24,379 nt of DNA, from positions 75,368-99,746 of the forward strand of contig NPFB01000100.1 of assembly GCA_014084085.1 (NCBI GenBank). The letters are read 5' to 3'. Position numbers and translations under genes: made by a program. Origin of the DNA: Hondaea fermentalgiana (lineage: Eukaryota; Sar; Bigyra; Thraustochytrida; Thraustochytriidae). Each line of letters opens with the position of its first letter. The first letter of the stretch is position 1. The notes beneath the pieces are model-generated. The model saw only the letters and a list, made by a program, of their open reading frames with translations. It was not told the DNA's origin and made no database searches. Positions 9,999 to 19,218 of the stretch are shown piece after piece.

Positions 9999-10867
9999 GT
10001 GGACGGATGAAATGAAATGGTGAACAACTAACTGATCAACTGAGAAGAGCTCGCGGGCTGGACGCGCGCGGCGGAGAGGAGCCCGAGGCAGGGCCGCGCG
10101 AAGCTGATCGGCGCTACGAACCCGCAGGGCTGAGGGTGCGCGTGCGGACGGAGCAGTGGCAGTGAGTGAGTTGAGATGTGCCGAGGTGAGATGCGAGGAC
10201 GAACTCACTGTGCAGGCGAACTTGCTCCTGTTACTGCTCCTGCTGCTGGCCTGTATTCACGGCGGCAGAGGCGGCGCGGACCAAAGTGAGACGGGTGGCG
10301 CGGGGCTGCTCGCGGACCGGAGGCCGACTGCGCTGGAAGACCGCACTCGAAAAGAGCTGGAGGGTGGTGATGGATGTCTCGGCAGGTGTAAAGAGGAAAA
10401 GTGACAACGTTCGCAGAGCGAGCGTGCACTTGCACATTAGGGCCTAACAATCCCCCCCCCCACCTACCCCTTTTCCACGGCCCGGGACTCGGAGAATGCA
10501 AAAGCACCACCACGATTCGGAATGACTGGCAGCGCGGTGCGGTAAACGTAGTAGGCCTTTACCGGAAGTTCGAGCATTCATGGAGGGAAATGAGACACAT
10601 GTTGTTTTTCGTCCTCCTTGACGACAGCAAGCCAGTAGCCATTCACTGGCAGCTAGTCGGGGCAGCCAGCCGTGCCAGCTGCAAGGCTGCAGGCTGCATC
10701 GCGAACGAGTGGTCGACGAAGGTCCATTGAAAGGAAGAGCAGGTGCATCATCACGTTTGCTTGGCTGCTCTGCTCTGCTCTGCCGCATAAAAAAGGGGCA
10801 ATTATAATGTCTGGCAAGTCAAAGCCGAAGCTCGAGCCAACCTTTTGAGTGATTGTGGAGTTCGCCA

Positions 10868-10945
10868 GCCAGAGCCGCGATGGGAGAACGACAGCCAGAG
10901 CCGCGATTGGAGAACGATAGGCAGAGTCACGATGGGAGAACGACT
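10868..10945. repeat. 26-base tandem repeat, three copies
   Basis: Three contiguous 26-base units (10868-10893, 10894-10919, 10920-10945), each containing a GCAGAG or CCAGAG start and a GGAGAACGA core, with a few substitutions between units; a short partial fourth follows. The repeat lies about 140-210 bases beyond the DAP3 stop, within its likely 3' UTR or terminator region. Confidence 0.85.
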
Positions 10946-11081
10946 GGCAGAATGCACATGAAGCCGATGTACAGTACAACGATGAACAAAAGTTCTGCCA
11001 GTCCGCATGGAGGGAAAAGGAAAGGCATGCGTTGATGCAAGAACAAGAAGCACAAAGGGAAAAAAGTCAGCAATTTGCAGA

Positions 11082-12578
11082 TCAATAAGAAGTTCGGGCG
11101 ATCGAGTAGTTGTGCTTGCGGTTGGGGCGCTGAACGTCCGGATGCGGCTCAGCATAGAGAGTAAAGGCCGGGTACCAAAGGAACTTGTGAACCTCGCGAG
11201 GAATACCGCCCGTGATAGCCATAAGGGTCTTGAGCTTGTACGGGTCGAGTGCCGAGGGCGAGTCGAGTACCTTGCAGTACTTGTAGGAGATGACCGTGTT
11301 GCGCAACTCCTCGGGCGTGTATCGAGGGGCCTCCATGAGGATGGACTCGTCCGCAACCTCAACCTTGTCGCCAAACTCGTTAAAGGGAGCAAAGTAAGTT
11401 GGCGGGTTCGGTAGCTTCTTCTTGTGATCAGCAATGATCTTTGGTGAGACTGGGTAGCCCCACTTGCTGCTCGAAGCGCCGAGGAGCAGACCGCGTGCCA
11501 GCTTGAGGTGATCGCGCACCTCGCCAGAAGGGTTAAGGAAGCGAAAGGTCTCGGTGACCATGAGACGCTCCGGAACGACGGGCGCGGCGTTGTCAAAGAA
11601 GCAGGTGGGCCACGAAAGGGTGTTAATCTCGTCCACCGCAATGAGAACAGGGTACTTGGTGACGAGGCCGAGCTCGAGGCGAAGGTCAAGTAGGGCATCG
11701 CCGGCAAACGGGGCGGTCTTGAGACCGCGATCCACAATGGCCATGAGCGAGTCATTGTTGTCGTAAAGCTTGGCAGGGTACTTGCGCTGCTGCTTGAGTT
11801 CCGAGAGCTGCTCGCCGTGGGCTTCCTTCATCCACTGAAGGATTTTCTGGGCACCAAGAGGCTGCGTCATGAGCTTGGGTCGAAGCTTGCTGGCAGCCAA
11901 AGGCGCACCCGTACCGGTACCATACTCGATGGCGCCCATCTCCGTGACGAATTTGTGCGTTTCTGGGACGTACATGACAATCCAGCCCTGCGAGCGCGCG
12001 AACATCACGGCCAACTGCATGGTGATGGACTTGCCCATGCCCCGCTCGCCCGAGAGCAGACGCACAAAGCTTTCTTGGCCAGCCTCGCCGGCCTGGATCT
12101 TGCGCAAGAGATCAATCGTTTCCGTGATGGACTCGCGCAGCAGGACCAGCTTGTTGCCAAGAATTTCAAAGAACGACTTGGTGTCCGCGTTGATGCCTTC
12201 GGGGAGAAGGGTAGCGAGCTCCTCGTCCTTGATCTGAAAGTAGCGCGCAGTGTCCTGTGACGAGATTTCGGCCACCGTGGACGCCGAGGCCTGGTAGGTT
12301 TGCGCCTTTTTCTTCTTGTCCTTTTTCTTGCCCTCCTCGGCGTCATTTGCGCTCTGGTTGTTCCTGTTGCCGGTCGGGGTCGAGCTCAGGCTCCGGCACG
12401 CCTCGGCGTTCTGTGCCCACGGCGCAGCCCACTGCGCAGCGGCGGCGCGGCCCTGGCCCTGCGCCGCGACCCGCAGCTGCTGCTGTCGCCGCGGCGCCGC
12501 GCGGAGTCCGCCTCGCGCGGCCCTGGCCACGAGGCCGCCGCGGCGCAGCAGCGGCATCATCTCCATCCCCACCACCAT
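11082..12578 (-). CDS. DAP3: mitochondrial small ribosomal subunit protein mS29 (DAP3), P-loop GTPase-like
   Basis: A 498-residue protein, ATG at 12578-12576 and TGA at 11084-11082. The first 65 residues are rich in Arg, Ala and Gln with almost no acidic residues, like a mitochondrial targeting peptide; Met5, Met7 or Met8 could also be the start. A Lys-rich stretch (about 83-91) precedes the conserved DAP3 domain. Walker A is GERGMGKS (177-184) and the Walker B-like segment is VLIAVDEIN (311-319); the C-terminal part contains the DAP3-typical GGIPREV segment. By family this is a structural, nucleotide-binding protein of the mitoribosome small subunit head. It is divergent with the SPPL gene across a region broken by an assembly gap, so its promoter is incompletely known. 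Confidence 0.9.
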   Translation of the reverse strand: MVVGMEMMPLLRRGGLVARAARGGLRAAPRRQQQLRVAAQGQGRAAAAQWAAPWAQNAEACRSLSSTPTGNRNNQSANDAEEGKKKDKKKKAQTYQASASTVAEISSQDTARYFQIKDEELATLLPEGINADTKSFFEILGNKLVLLRESITETIDLLRKIQAGEAGQESFVRLLSGERGMGKSITMQLAVMFARSQGWIVMYVPETHKFVTEMGAIEYGTGTGAPLAASKLRPKLMTQPLGAQKILQWMKEAHGEQLSELKQQRKYPAKLYDNNDSLMAIVDRGLKTAPFAGDALLDLRLELGLVTKYPVLIAVDEINTLSWPTCFFDNAAPVVPERLMVTETFRFLNPSGEVRDHLKLARGLLLGASSSKWGYPVSPKIIADHKKKLPNPPTYFAPFNEFGDKVEVADESILMEAPRYTPEELRNTVISYKYCKVLDSPSALDPYKLKTLMAITGGIPREVHKFLWYPAFTLYAEPHPDVQRPNRKHNYSIARTSY

Positions 12579-13210
12579 CGCCGCCGCCGCCGCCGCGGGC
12601 TTCGCGCCTGGTGCGGCCNNNNNNNNNNNNNNNNNNNNNNNNNNNNNNNNNNNNNNNNNNNNNNNNNNNNNNNNNNNNNNNNNNNNNNNNNNNNNNNNNN
12701 NNNNNNNNNNNNNNNNNNGCGCGCGTCGCCTCCGCTCCGCTGCCCGCGCTCCGCCGCTCGCTCGCCGAGTCCTCCTCGCTCTCGTTCTGTCTCGCCGTCT
12801 CCGTCTGCAGCCGCTGCAAAGCCGCCGGGTGAACCGCGGGGTCCCGGGGTTGCCTGCCGCCGTTGGCGCAACCGCCGCGACCGGGCGTTACGCGGCGGGC
12901 GGTTTCGGCCGGGTCGGCCGGGTCCATTTTGGGGAGGGAGAAGACGCAGGAGGTGGAGCAGCAAAACACGCGCGAGCGGGGCGGCGGCGCAGACCCGGAT
13001 TTGCGCGCGCGAGGGCGACGGGGAGGAGGGGGAGGAGGAGGAGCTCGCGGAGAAGGTCGAGAAGAAGGCGTCGGCCAGGTTGCGGAAGGGATCCAGGAGC
13101 GAGAAGGCGGCGAAGAGGAGAGGAAGTAGCGGAGGAGAGCTCGTCGTGGAGCTCGTAACGTGTGCAGCGCTGCTCTGGACGGGCGCGGGAGAGGCGCAGG
13201 GCGAGGGAGG
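12579..13210. other. divergent promoter/leader region between DAP3 and SPPL gene
   Basis: About 630 bases between two divergently oriented start codons, including the 100-N gap. Flanking sequence is very GC-rich. The side next to the SPPL start (about 13010-13140) is purine-rich on the plus strand, as in the helicase leader. No TATA-like element was recognised. Confidence 0.5.
12619..12718. other. assembly gap (100 N)
   Basis: Exactly 100 consecutive N. A round number usually marks a scaffold join of unknown true length, so distances and any elements between DAP3 and the SPPL gene cannot be trusted. Confidence 0.98.
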
Positions 13211-15199
13211 ATGCGCGGGATGGGCGCACGAGGCGCCGCGGCGGCGCTCGCCGTCGTGCTCGTGGCGATGGACAGCCTTGCGGTGTCAGAGGGTGCGAGT
13301 ATGGCAGTGTACGGGGAACTGCAGGACGGGTACGGGTTCACGGGCGAGCTGGCCAACGACGCGACGAGGAGCAACATGGCGACGCGCGTGGGCGAGGCGG
13401 AGGCGCTCGAGCTGATTCAAGACCCAAACGACGTGCTTGGGTGCAATGGCGGCAATGCGAGCGCGAGCCCAAGTGCTCCCAGCATTTCCGTGGGAAGTCA
13501 GGCCGCACTTGTGGTGCGCCGTGGAAACTGCACGTTTGAGACCAAAGTTGCTGCCGCTGAGGCGCTAGGCGCCACGGCTGTGCTCGTGGTGAACTCTGTG
13601 GACTCCCTTTACGGGACCAACGGGACCGAGGAGGCGTACTTGACCAATGCGTGCTTGACCAATTGCGATGTGGCCTCGAGCACTTCCGAAAGCGGCTGCG
13701 AGGTTGACTGCGCCACGGGGCTCTGCCTGGCGAACCCTCGCGAGGCGGCTGGTGTAGAGGCTGGCAAGTATTGCTGCGCAATAAACAGCCTGCTGGCCAT
13801 GTCGGTGCCGACTGCGAGCTCGGTGCAGGCCATCTTTGTTGGCATCGCGGACGCTGCACGTGTAGAAGCTGCCCTTGCGAGTGGTTCCGGCACGGTGCGG
13901 CTTGCAGAAAAGGATCCCGTGCACGTGGACGGCTCGATGTTTCTCATTCTCTTTATTGGGAGCCTGGTGACGGCCTTTTCTTCGTTTCGCGCGGCCCGCA
14001 AAGAGCGCCGCGAGGCGAGCTGGCTGTGGGAGACGGGCAAGGACGCGCCCGCGGTATCGTCGACGGCGTCAGACCGCGGAGAGGATGCTGCGCCTGCGTC
14101 CGATAGCGACGATGCCATTGACCAGGTCACGCTGACCCTGGGGGCTGTCGGTTGCTTTCTGATCATGTGCACAGCGGTGCTCATTGGCCTCTTTTTCCTT
14201 GCGCGAGAGTACCCGCGCGAGACGGTCATCTTCATTCAGGTCTTGTTTGGTATGAGCGCCATTTTCGCGTTTAGTCACTTTGTGCTGCAGCCTATCGTTC
14301 GCACGGCGTGGGCCGGGGCCTCGGCACGAGAGGTGTACGGGCCGCGTCACATGCTGCTGGGTTCTGCTGATGAGGTGATTGGCGGCATTCTGGCGCTTGC
14401 TTTTGTGATTACGTGGTTTGTGTGCCGTCACGAGTCGTGGGCGTGGGCTCTGCTGGACATTCTGGCAGCTTCGGTGTGCTGCATGTTTTTGGTTGCGGTC
14501 CGACTTCCGAACCTTCGTCTGGCGTGCTTCATGCTCGCCTTGTTTTTCGTCTACGACATTTTCATGGTCTTCATTTCGCCGTCGCTCTTTGGAGGCGAGT
14601 CGGTCATGGTGGAGGTGGCCACGGCCGGCGGCTCGCAGGCGACTGTGGACCCTGCAGACTCGGCCGTGTGCGAGCGAACGCAGGCAGAACGTATGCCCAT
14701 GCTTTTCCTCGTGCCGCGCTTTGATACACCGGGAGCGTACGCTTTGCTGGGTCTTGGAGATGTATTTATTCCCGGTTTGCTCATCACGTATGCATGCCGC
14801 TTTGATTACCTGAGAGTGCTCAAGGCGAGCAAGCGTACGACGTTTCTGCGTGCACATGCGTACTTTTTGCCACTCTGTTTGGCCTATTTTGTGGCGCTGG
14901 GTTTGACCCTTGTGGCGAATCTCTATGACGTGAACTTTTCGACGCAGGTCCAGGGTCAGCCCGCGCTCCTGTACCTAGTTCCGGCGACTGTGGGTACTTT
15001 TATCGTGTTGGCGGCTTGCCGTGGTGATCTCAAGGCGTTGTGGTCATGCTCGTATACGGAGTTGTATGAGCGCATGGTGGGCAAGCACGCTTCCTCGCCT
15101 CGATCCTCGGCGGGCTCTGCTGACACGGATAGCGCACTCATTGCTCCACTTGACGAGGGCGGAGCGGATTGTGAGCCCGGTACTCGAGGACCACGTTAA
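13211..15199 (+). CDS. signal peptide peptidase-like intramembrane aspartyl protease (SPPL2 type) with PA domain
   Basis: A 662-residue protein, started at ATG 13211 because the longer frame begins at GTG 13160. An N-terminal hydrophobic segment (about 8-22) acts as signal peptide. A luminal PA-like domain follows (about 30-230; VVRRGNCTFETKVAAAEALGA) with a Cys-rich insertion (148-189, seven Cys). One membrane segment (about 243-256) and a Ser/Asp-rich loop precede the multi-pass core. Active-site motifs are intact: YD (D449), GLGD (D517) and the PAL motif (584-586). By family this is a GxGD protease that cleaves type II membrane proteins in endosome/lysosome-type compartments; the PA domain marks the SPPL2 rather than the SPP subgroup. 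The C-terminal tail is short, acidic and Ser-rich. Confidence 0.93.
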   Translation: MRGMGARGAAAALAVVLVAMDSLAVSEGASMAVYGELQDGYGFTGELANDATRSNMATRVGEAEALELIQDPNDVLGCNGGNASASPSAPSISVGSQAALVVRRGNCTFETKVAAAEALGATAVLVVNSVDSLYGTNGTEEAYLTNACLTNCDVASSTSESGCEVDCATGLCLANPREAAGVEAGKYCCAINSLLAMSVPTASSVQAIFVGIADAARVEAALASGSGTVRLAEKDPVHVDGSMFLILFIGSLVTAFSSFRAARKERREASWLWETGKDAPAVSSTASDRGEDAAPASDSDDAIDQVTLTLGAVGCFLIMCTAVLIGLFFLAREYPRETVIFIQVLFGMSAIFAFSHFVLQPIVRTAWAGASAREVYGPRHMLLGSADEVIGGILALAFVITWFVCRHESWAWALLDILAASVCCMFLVAVRLPNLRLACFMLALFFVYDIFMVFISPSLFGGESVMVEVATAGGSQATVDPADSAVCERTQAERMPMLFLVPRFDTPGAYALLGLGDVFIPGLLITYACRFDYLRVLKASKRTTFLRAHAYFLPLCLAYFVALGLTLVANLYDVNFSTQVQGQPALLYLVPATVGTFIVLAACRGDLKALWSCSYTELYERMVGKHASSPRSSAGSADTDSALIAPLDEGGADCEPGTRGPR

Positions 15200-15686
15200 G
15201 TCCTTTCTTTGTGTGTTCAAGTTTCTTATTCCATGCGTCTAATTTCCATTTCAATATCGTCTTGTCCTGTTTGTTTTCAAAGGAGAAGTAAAGCACGCGC
15301 CTTGAACATGATGTTGTCGTCATGCCATTTTTTGGGGTTTGAGGGGGGGGGGGGGGGGGGGGGGAGGGGAAGAAGAAAGAATGTAGAATTGTCCCAATTA
15401 TCTTGACCATGATGGATGTTGACATGATAGTGTGTCATGATGTTGCGACTCCACGGTTTGCCGTGTCGCGATCTTCACACCAACAAGAAACCAAGAAATC
15501 GAGAAACAATTCAAACGTTTATGACCATCTCATTGAACGAATGCATTTGTATGAAAGCGAAGAAGAATGAACACATGTTGTCTTACGAGATTTTGCTGTT
15601 TACGAGGGAGAGAGGGAGGAAGGGGAGGAATAGAGGGAAAAATTTGAAAACGAGAAAGCGATTCGAGGTCAGTGGGCAAAGGATTT
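15200..15686. other. convergent 3' spacer between SPPL and scramblase genes
   Basis: About 490 bases holding both 3' UTRs. It contains a 22-base G run and a purine-rich stretch near 15600-15640. No coding region, tRNA or clear AATAAA was seen. Confidence 0.5.
15343..15364. repeat. (G)22 homopolymer
   Basis: Twenty-two consecutive G in the convergent spacer. The exact length is likely unreliable in sequencing. Confidence 0.9.
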
Positions 15687-16646
15687 TTAACGGATCATCT
15701 CCTCGGCCTCGGGGGCACCCTTGCGCTCCTTGCTGTTCTTCTTCTTGTCTTTGTCGGAGCAGCAGCAGCAGCAGCACTTGGGCACACAGGGGCAAGCATA
15801 GCCACACCACCAGCAATCGCAGAGTCGGCCCTCGCAAATGGTGCGATGATCCTCAAAAAAGGTAAAGTCGATCTGCAAAACAGCGGCAATGAGAGCCATC
15901 TTGATGGCCGGGTGGAGCTCCTTGTCAAAGTCGAGCTTGAAGTTGTCAGCCTCAGTGACGAGCTCCATGGCCACACCCTTGAGGGAATCGGGGGCAAGCT
16001 TGCGCACGCCACCAGTGCGGCGACCCTCGTTATCGTAGAGGTGGAAGTTGGCGCCGCAGCAATCGCAGACCATGCAAAAGGGGCCGTAGAGGTTTGCCTT
16101 TGTCTGACCCTGTCGGTCCTTGATGCGCCAGGTGGGCCAGCAGCAGCCACCGTGGCAAAACGGGACCTCGACGCGGGAGATGAGCGTCCGACTTGACTCG
16201 TGGCCAATTTGGTTGTTGTCCTGGTCAACGAGGTAGTGGACATCGACGCGGTGGTTGCAAAAGGGGATGAGGGCGAGTCCACAGAAGCGGAACTTGCGCT
16301 TGAAGACAAGCGCGGCCTTGTCCTTCTTGCCGGTCTGATCGTAGACCTTGACGCGGAAGGGGCGGTTTTCGCCGCAGCAGAGGCGGTAGCAGCACATGGT
16401 CTTTTCCTTCATGCGAAAGAGCTGAACCTTGCCGTCCTTGTCGAAGATGGTGTACTCGTTACTCTGCTCGTACCACGTGGTGAGCTGCTCGAGGATCTCC
16501 CACTCCTGACGGATGAAGAGGCCGTCGAGGTCCTTGAGCAGGTTCAGGCCGGCGTAGTTAAGCGGCGTGCCGGACTCCTCGGCGGCCATCTTCATGCGCA
16601 CCACCTCCACGCCGAGGGGCGCGTCGCTGTCGACCTTGTAGGCCAT
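15687..16646 (-). CDS. phospholipid scramblase (PLSCR family) with Cys-rich C-terminal tail
   Basis: A 319-residue protein, ATG at 16646-16644 in a strong context (AAG before, G after) and TAA at 15689-15687. The frame stays open upstream to another ATG at 16886, but the added 80 residues look like translated leader. The scramblase core is clear: DGLFIRQEWE (41-50), CCGENRPFRVKVYD (90-103), the central beta-barrel Cys/Trp-rich segment (about 164-200), an acidic DNFKLDFDKELHPAIK stretch matching the Ca2+-binding region, and the hydrophobic helix ALIAAVLQIDFTFFED (251-266). The protein then runs on into a tail with C271, C276, C278, C281, C285, C287 and six consecutive Cys (291-296), ending highly charged. 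By family it moves lipids or binds membranes in a Ca2+-dependent way. The Cys clusters suggest palmitoylation (inference). Confidence 0.92.
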   Translation of the reverse strand: MAYKVDSDAPLGVEVVRMKMAAEESGTPLNYAGLNLLKDLDGLFIRQEWEILEQLTTWYEQSNEYTIFDKDGKVQLFRMKEKTMCCYRLCCGENRPFRVKVYDQTGKKDKAALVFKRKFRFCGLALIPFCNHRVDVHYLVDQDNNQIGHESSRTLISRVEVPFCHGGCCWPTWRIKDRQGQTKANLYGPFCMVCDCCGANFHLYDNEGRRTGGVRKLAPDSLKGVAMELVTEADNFKLDFDKELHPAIKMALIAAVLQIDFTFFEDHRTICEGRLCDCWWCGYACPCVPKCCCCCCSDKDKKKNSKERKGAPEAEEMIR

Positions 16647-17276
16647 CTTGCTCGCTGACCTCTCCTCTCTGTGCGTCGCGGCCGGGCTCCTGCGAGGGCT
16701 CGAGGACACGCGCGACGGCGGGACCTTCTTCTCGTCGGTCTTCTTCCCCCGCTCGATGCTGCTCTGCTGTCTGCCCTCATACTGTCTGTCTACGCTCTCC
16801 AAGTTTTCCAGCACGCGATTGGCACGTGCACCGCACTCCCACCCGGCGCAGTAACGTTCGCGCACCCTCTTTTTCCCTTCCCTCATCACCCACCAGTCCC
16901 CTTTTCCATCCTACCAGACCCAGCAACATGACCGCACACCCCCTTAATCACTTCGAATCCGGCGCGCGTCCACTCGCGCCTTGATCTTCAGTAATCCTGT
17001 ATTGCGTAGTATCCTTGACCTTTCCTTATAATTGAGCAAGGCAAGTCTTCGATTGCCGCGACTCGAGAGAGGAGTTTTCTCCCGCCTCGACCCCGTTCTC
17101 GTTCGAGTTGGCGGCCTGGGCGGCGGCGTCCGTGATGACGATGATGCTGATGATGGACGAGATGAGGTGCGATGAAACTCACCGCGCCAGGACTCATCAG
17201 ATCAGCTCACACGCGGCCGCCGCACACCCCCTCCCTCGCATGCCTCCCTCTACCGGGCGCAGCGCCCACTTTATTA

Positions 17277-17293
17277 CTCTCTCTCTCTCTCTC
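17277..17293. repeat. (CT)n dinucleotide repeat
   Basis: Seventeen bases of uninterrupted CT alternation in the divergent spacer. Confidence 0.85.
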
Positions 17294-17580
17294 AAGGCTT
17301 GCTCGCTTGCCACTACCACTAGGCCTACTAGCCTAACAGTAAAAGGATACAGATTTTTTTTTACATTACAGCTGTTAGTATACCATCAGGCCTGCGCCGC
17401 AGCGATAATCACCTTAACGCGCGACCCCGGCGCAAGGAAGCGTGGTGGCGGCGGGAGGCACGCACAAGTAGGCCGCGCGCAGGCGAGGCACCTTAATGCA
17501 CGCGTCATTACTCTTGGAAACTCGCGCTGCTCGCAGCGCCGGCGAGCGTGCGCACCGCGCTCGCGACCTGGCCTGAGTTC

Positions 17581-17604
17581 GCTCGCACGCTCGCACGCTC
17601 GCAC
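17581..17604. repeat. 8-base tandem repeat, three copies
   Basis: Three perfect copies of GCTCGCAC, followed by GCTC. Confidence 0.85.
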
Positions 17605-18440
17605 GCTCTTTGCCGCCGCGCTGCCGCCAGGGCTCTCGAGCCGCTCGCCGCTCGCCGCTGGTCGCTCGTCGCTCTAGCGATCGTTGCTCGAAGATCGTGG
17701 CTGCACGAGAAACGTGCGGCTGCGAGGGTCGGTTCATCGTTTTTTTTCTTTCCATCATTCATCGCTGCGCGCGATGGCCACGACCACTGGCTGCGGGCTG
17801 CCGAGGCAGGGTGGCTGGCGCGGTGGCTGGCTGCTGCAGCTGCGCGCGGGCCCTCCAGTGGTCGCCGCGGGCCTCGCCTTCCCGCCAGTCGCGCAGCGTC
17901 TGCGGATTCCAGGGCGCCAGAGAGGGGGAGAAAGAAGATCGTGCGTGCACCAACTTGTTGCCAGGTGGTAGATGGGTGGGTTTTTATCATTTTTTATTCA
18001 TTTTTTTTTTTGGTAAAAAACCCGAGCAAGAGCAGCAAGCTCCCTCCGTCTTGACGCGCCGCCGCATCGCTCGCTTCCGGGAAGGCAGGCGGTGATGCAG
18101 CGGCTGCAGCTGCAGCGCGGCATCGCGCCCTGCAGGTGCTGGACGCGACGATGGGCATCATGGTCTCCTGCCTCTTCTTCTTCTTCGAGCGTGGATATAT
18201 CGGACGGCGGCACCTCGAGTCGTCACGACTGTCTCCGCCGGTGGAGGCGGCGCGGCTGCTTCCATCCATTACAACGCATTACATTACGTTTTTTGCACAC
18301 GCTCGCTCGCTCGCTCGCCCGCCCGCTCCCGCACACACACTCACACACGGGGACTCGAGGATGATTTTTTGCAGCGCAACGCGACACAGTTGGTTGGCTG
18401 CTGCTGTTTCTTCTCCTCCACTTGTGCAGCCGCCAGTGTG

Positions 18441-18470
18441 CAATGCAATGCAATGCAATGCGATGCGATG
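18441..18470. repeat. pentanucleotide repeat (CAATG)4(CGATG)2
   Basis: Six contiguous 5-base units with one internal A/G change; isolated CAATG copies follow close by. Confidence 0.9.
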
Positions 18471-19198
18471 CTGCAGTGCAATGCGGAGCGACCGTCGAGT
18501 CATGTCATGTTATGATGGAGCGAGAGGCCTCGGGAGAAGGCGCTGCAGAATATCATCCTGGCGAGCAAATCTCCATCGCACCAGGTACGTGAGCGCGCCC
18601 GAGCGGGCGAGGCGCGGGCGGAGAAGGGCGGCGAGGAAGGGAGCGCGAGCGCGAGCGCGCGGCAGGGAAGGCGAGCGTGCGCGGCGTGCTCGGGAGGCTG
18701 GGAAACGGGATGGCGATGGCGAGACCCCCTCGCACGAGGACGCGCTCGAGGACAGCGGCAGCGTACGGAGACAGGCTGGCGGGGAGAGGTCGAGGGCGGG
18801 GAAGTGGGTGTCGCGTTGCGCGCGGAGACGTGCGGGAGTCCGTCCGAGAGGGAGATCAGAGAGATAGTGGCCACCCTGCTCGGCCTGCGGTACGAGACGA
18901 GAGCCTGCGCGTATCGTATCGTGTTGTGTCGTATCGCCGAGGTCAATGAGCTCCACTTGCACGGCGAGTCCAAGTCGCTCGGCAGCAGCGTCAAGATCAA
19001 AGATCAGGGATCAAAGATCAAGATTCGTCGGCACTGTTGGTGGTGGTGGTGGTGGTGCTATCGTGTCGCAGGAGCAGCAGCAGCAGCAGCGAGTGGGCTT
19101 TAGGTGGGTTGATGGCTGGCTGGATGGCGCAGTCGCACCAGGCCCGCGCCGCGTCCATGGCGAGTCCATGCGGAGGCCTGGCGAGCGAGGCGGGACTG

Positions 19199-19218
19199 CG
19201 CGGCGCGGCGCGGCGCGG
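19199..19218. repeat. (GCGGC)4 pentanucleotide repeat
   Basis: Four perfect 5-base units upstream of the phosphagen kinase. Similar pentamer runs lie at 19265-19279 (GCAGA) and 19414-19428 (GAACA). Confidence 0.85.

Larger units (their letters stand above)
9164..11081. other. repeat-rich intergenic spacer, no gene recognised
   Basis: About 1.9 kb between HSPA12-like and mS29/DAP3, both on the minus strand; it should hold the HSPA12-like promoter and the DAP3 3' UTR. The first kilobase is extremely GC-rich, with CAG/CTG runs, 8-base repeats and a tetranucleotide run. The second part is more balanced and holds a 10-base C run (10452-10461), a TGCTC pentamer run (10766-10780) and the 26-base tandem repeats. 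The open frames seen are low-complexity (poly-Arg, poly-Ala, poly-Leu) and match no family. No tRNA or snRNA was recognised. Confidence 0.6.

Noticed and set aside
9163..10023. 286-codon plus-strand frame in the repeat-rich spacer
   Set aside because: Composition is Arg/Ala/Ser repeats and poly-WMDG from the ATGG run; no domain, GTG-like or weak starts.
10868..10945. Tandem units considered as a CRISPR-like array
   Set aside because: Units are directly contiguous without unique spacers, in a eukaryotic context.
12300..13415. Long frames on both strands reading through the N gap
   Set aside because: They exist only because N codons are treated as open; the translations are Arg/Pro/Ala-rich low complexity.
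16647..16886. 80-residue N-terminal extension of the scramblase to ATG 16886
   Set aside because: The extension is basic/Ser-rich without conservation to scramblases, and ATG 16646 has a much better context. Kept only as an alternative.
16952..16959. TTCGAATC resembling a tRNA T-loop
   Set aside because: No preceding GG-stem pairing, and no anticodon or D arm could be placed around it on either strand.
17128..17165. GTGATGA and CTGA boxes suggesting a C/D snoRNA
   Set aside because: The stretch is a GATGAT-type simple repeat; no terminal stem or C'/D' boxes at proper spacing.
17333..17378. CTAACAG / CTGTTAG inverted repeat with a 32-base T-rich loop
   Set aside because: Only seven base pairs with a long loop; expected by chance in 24 kb.
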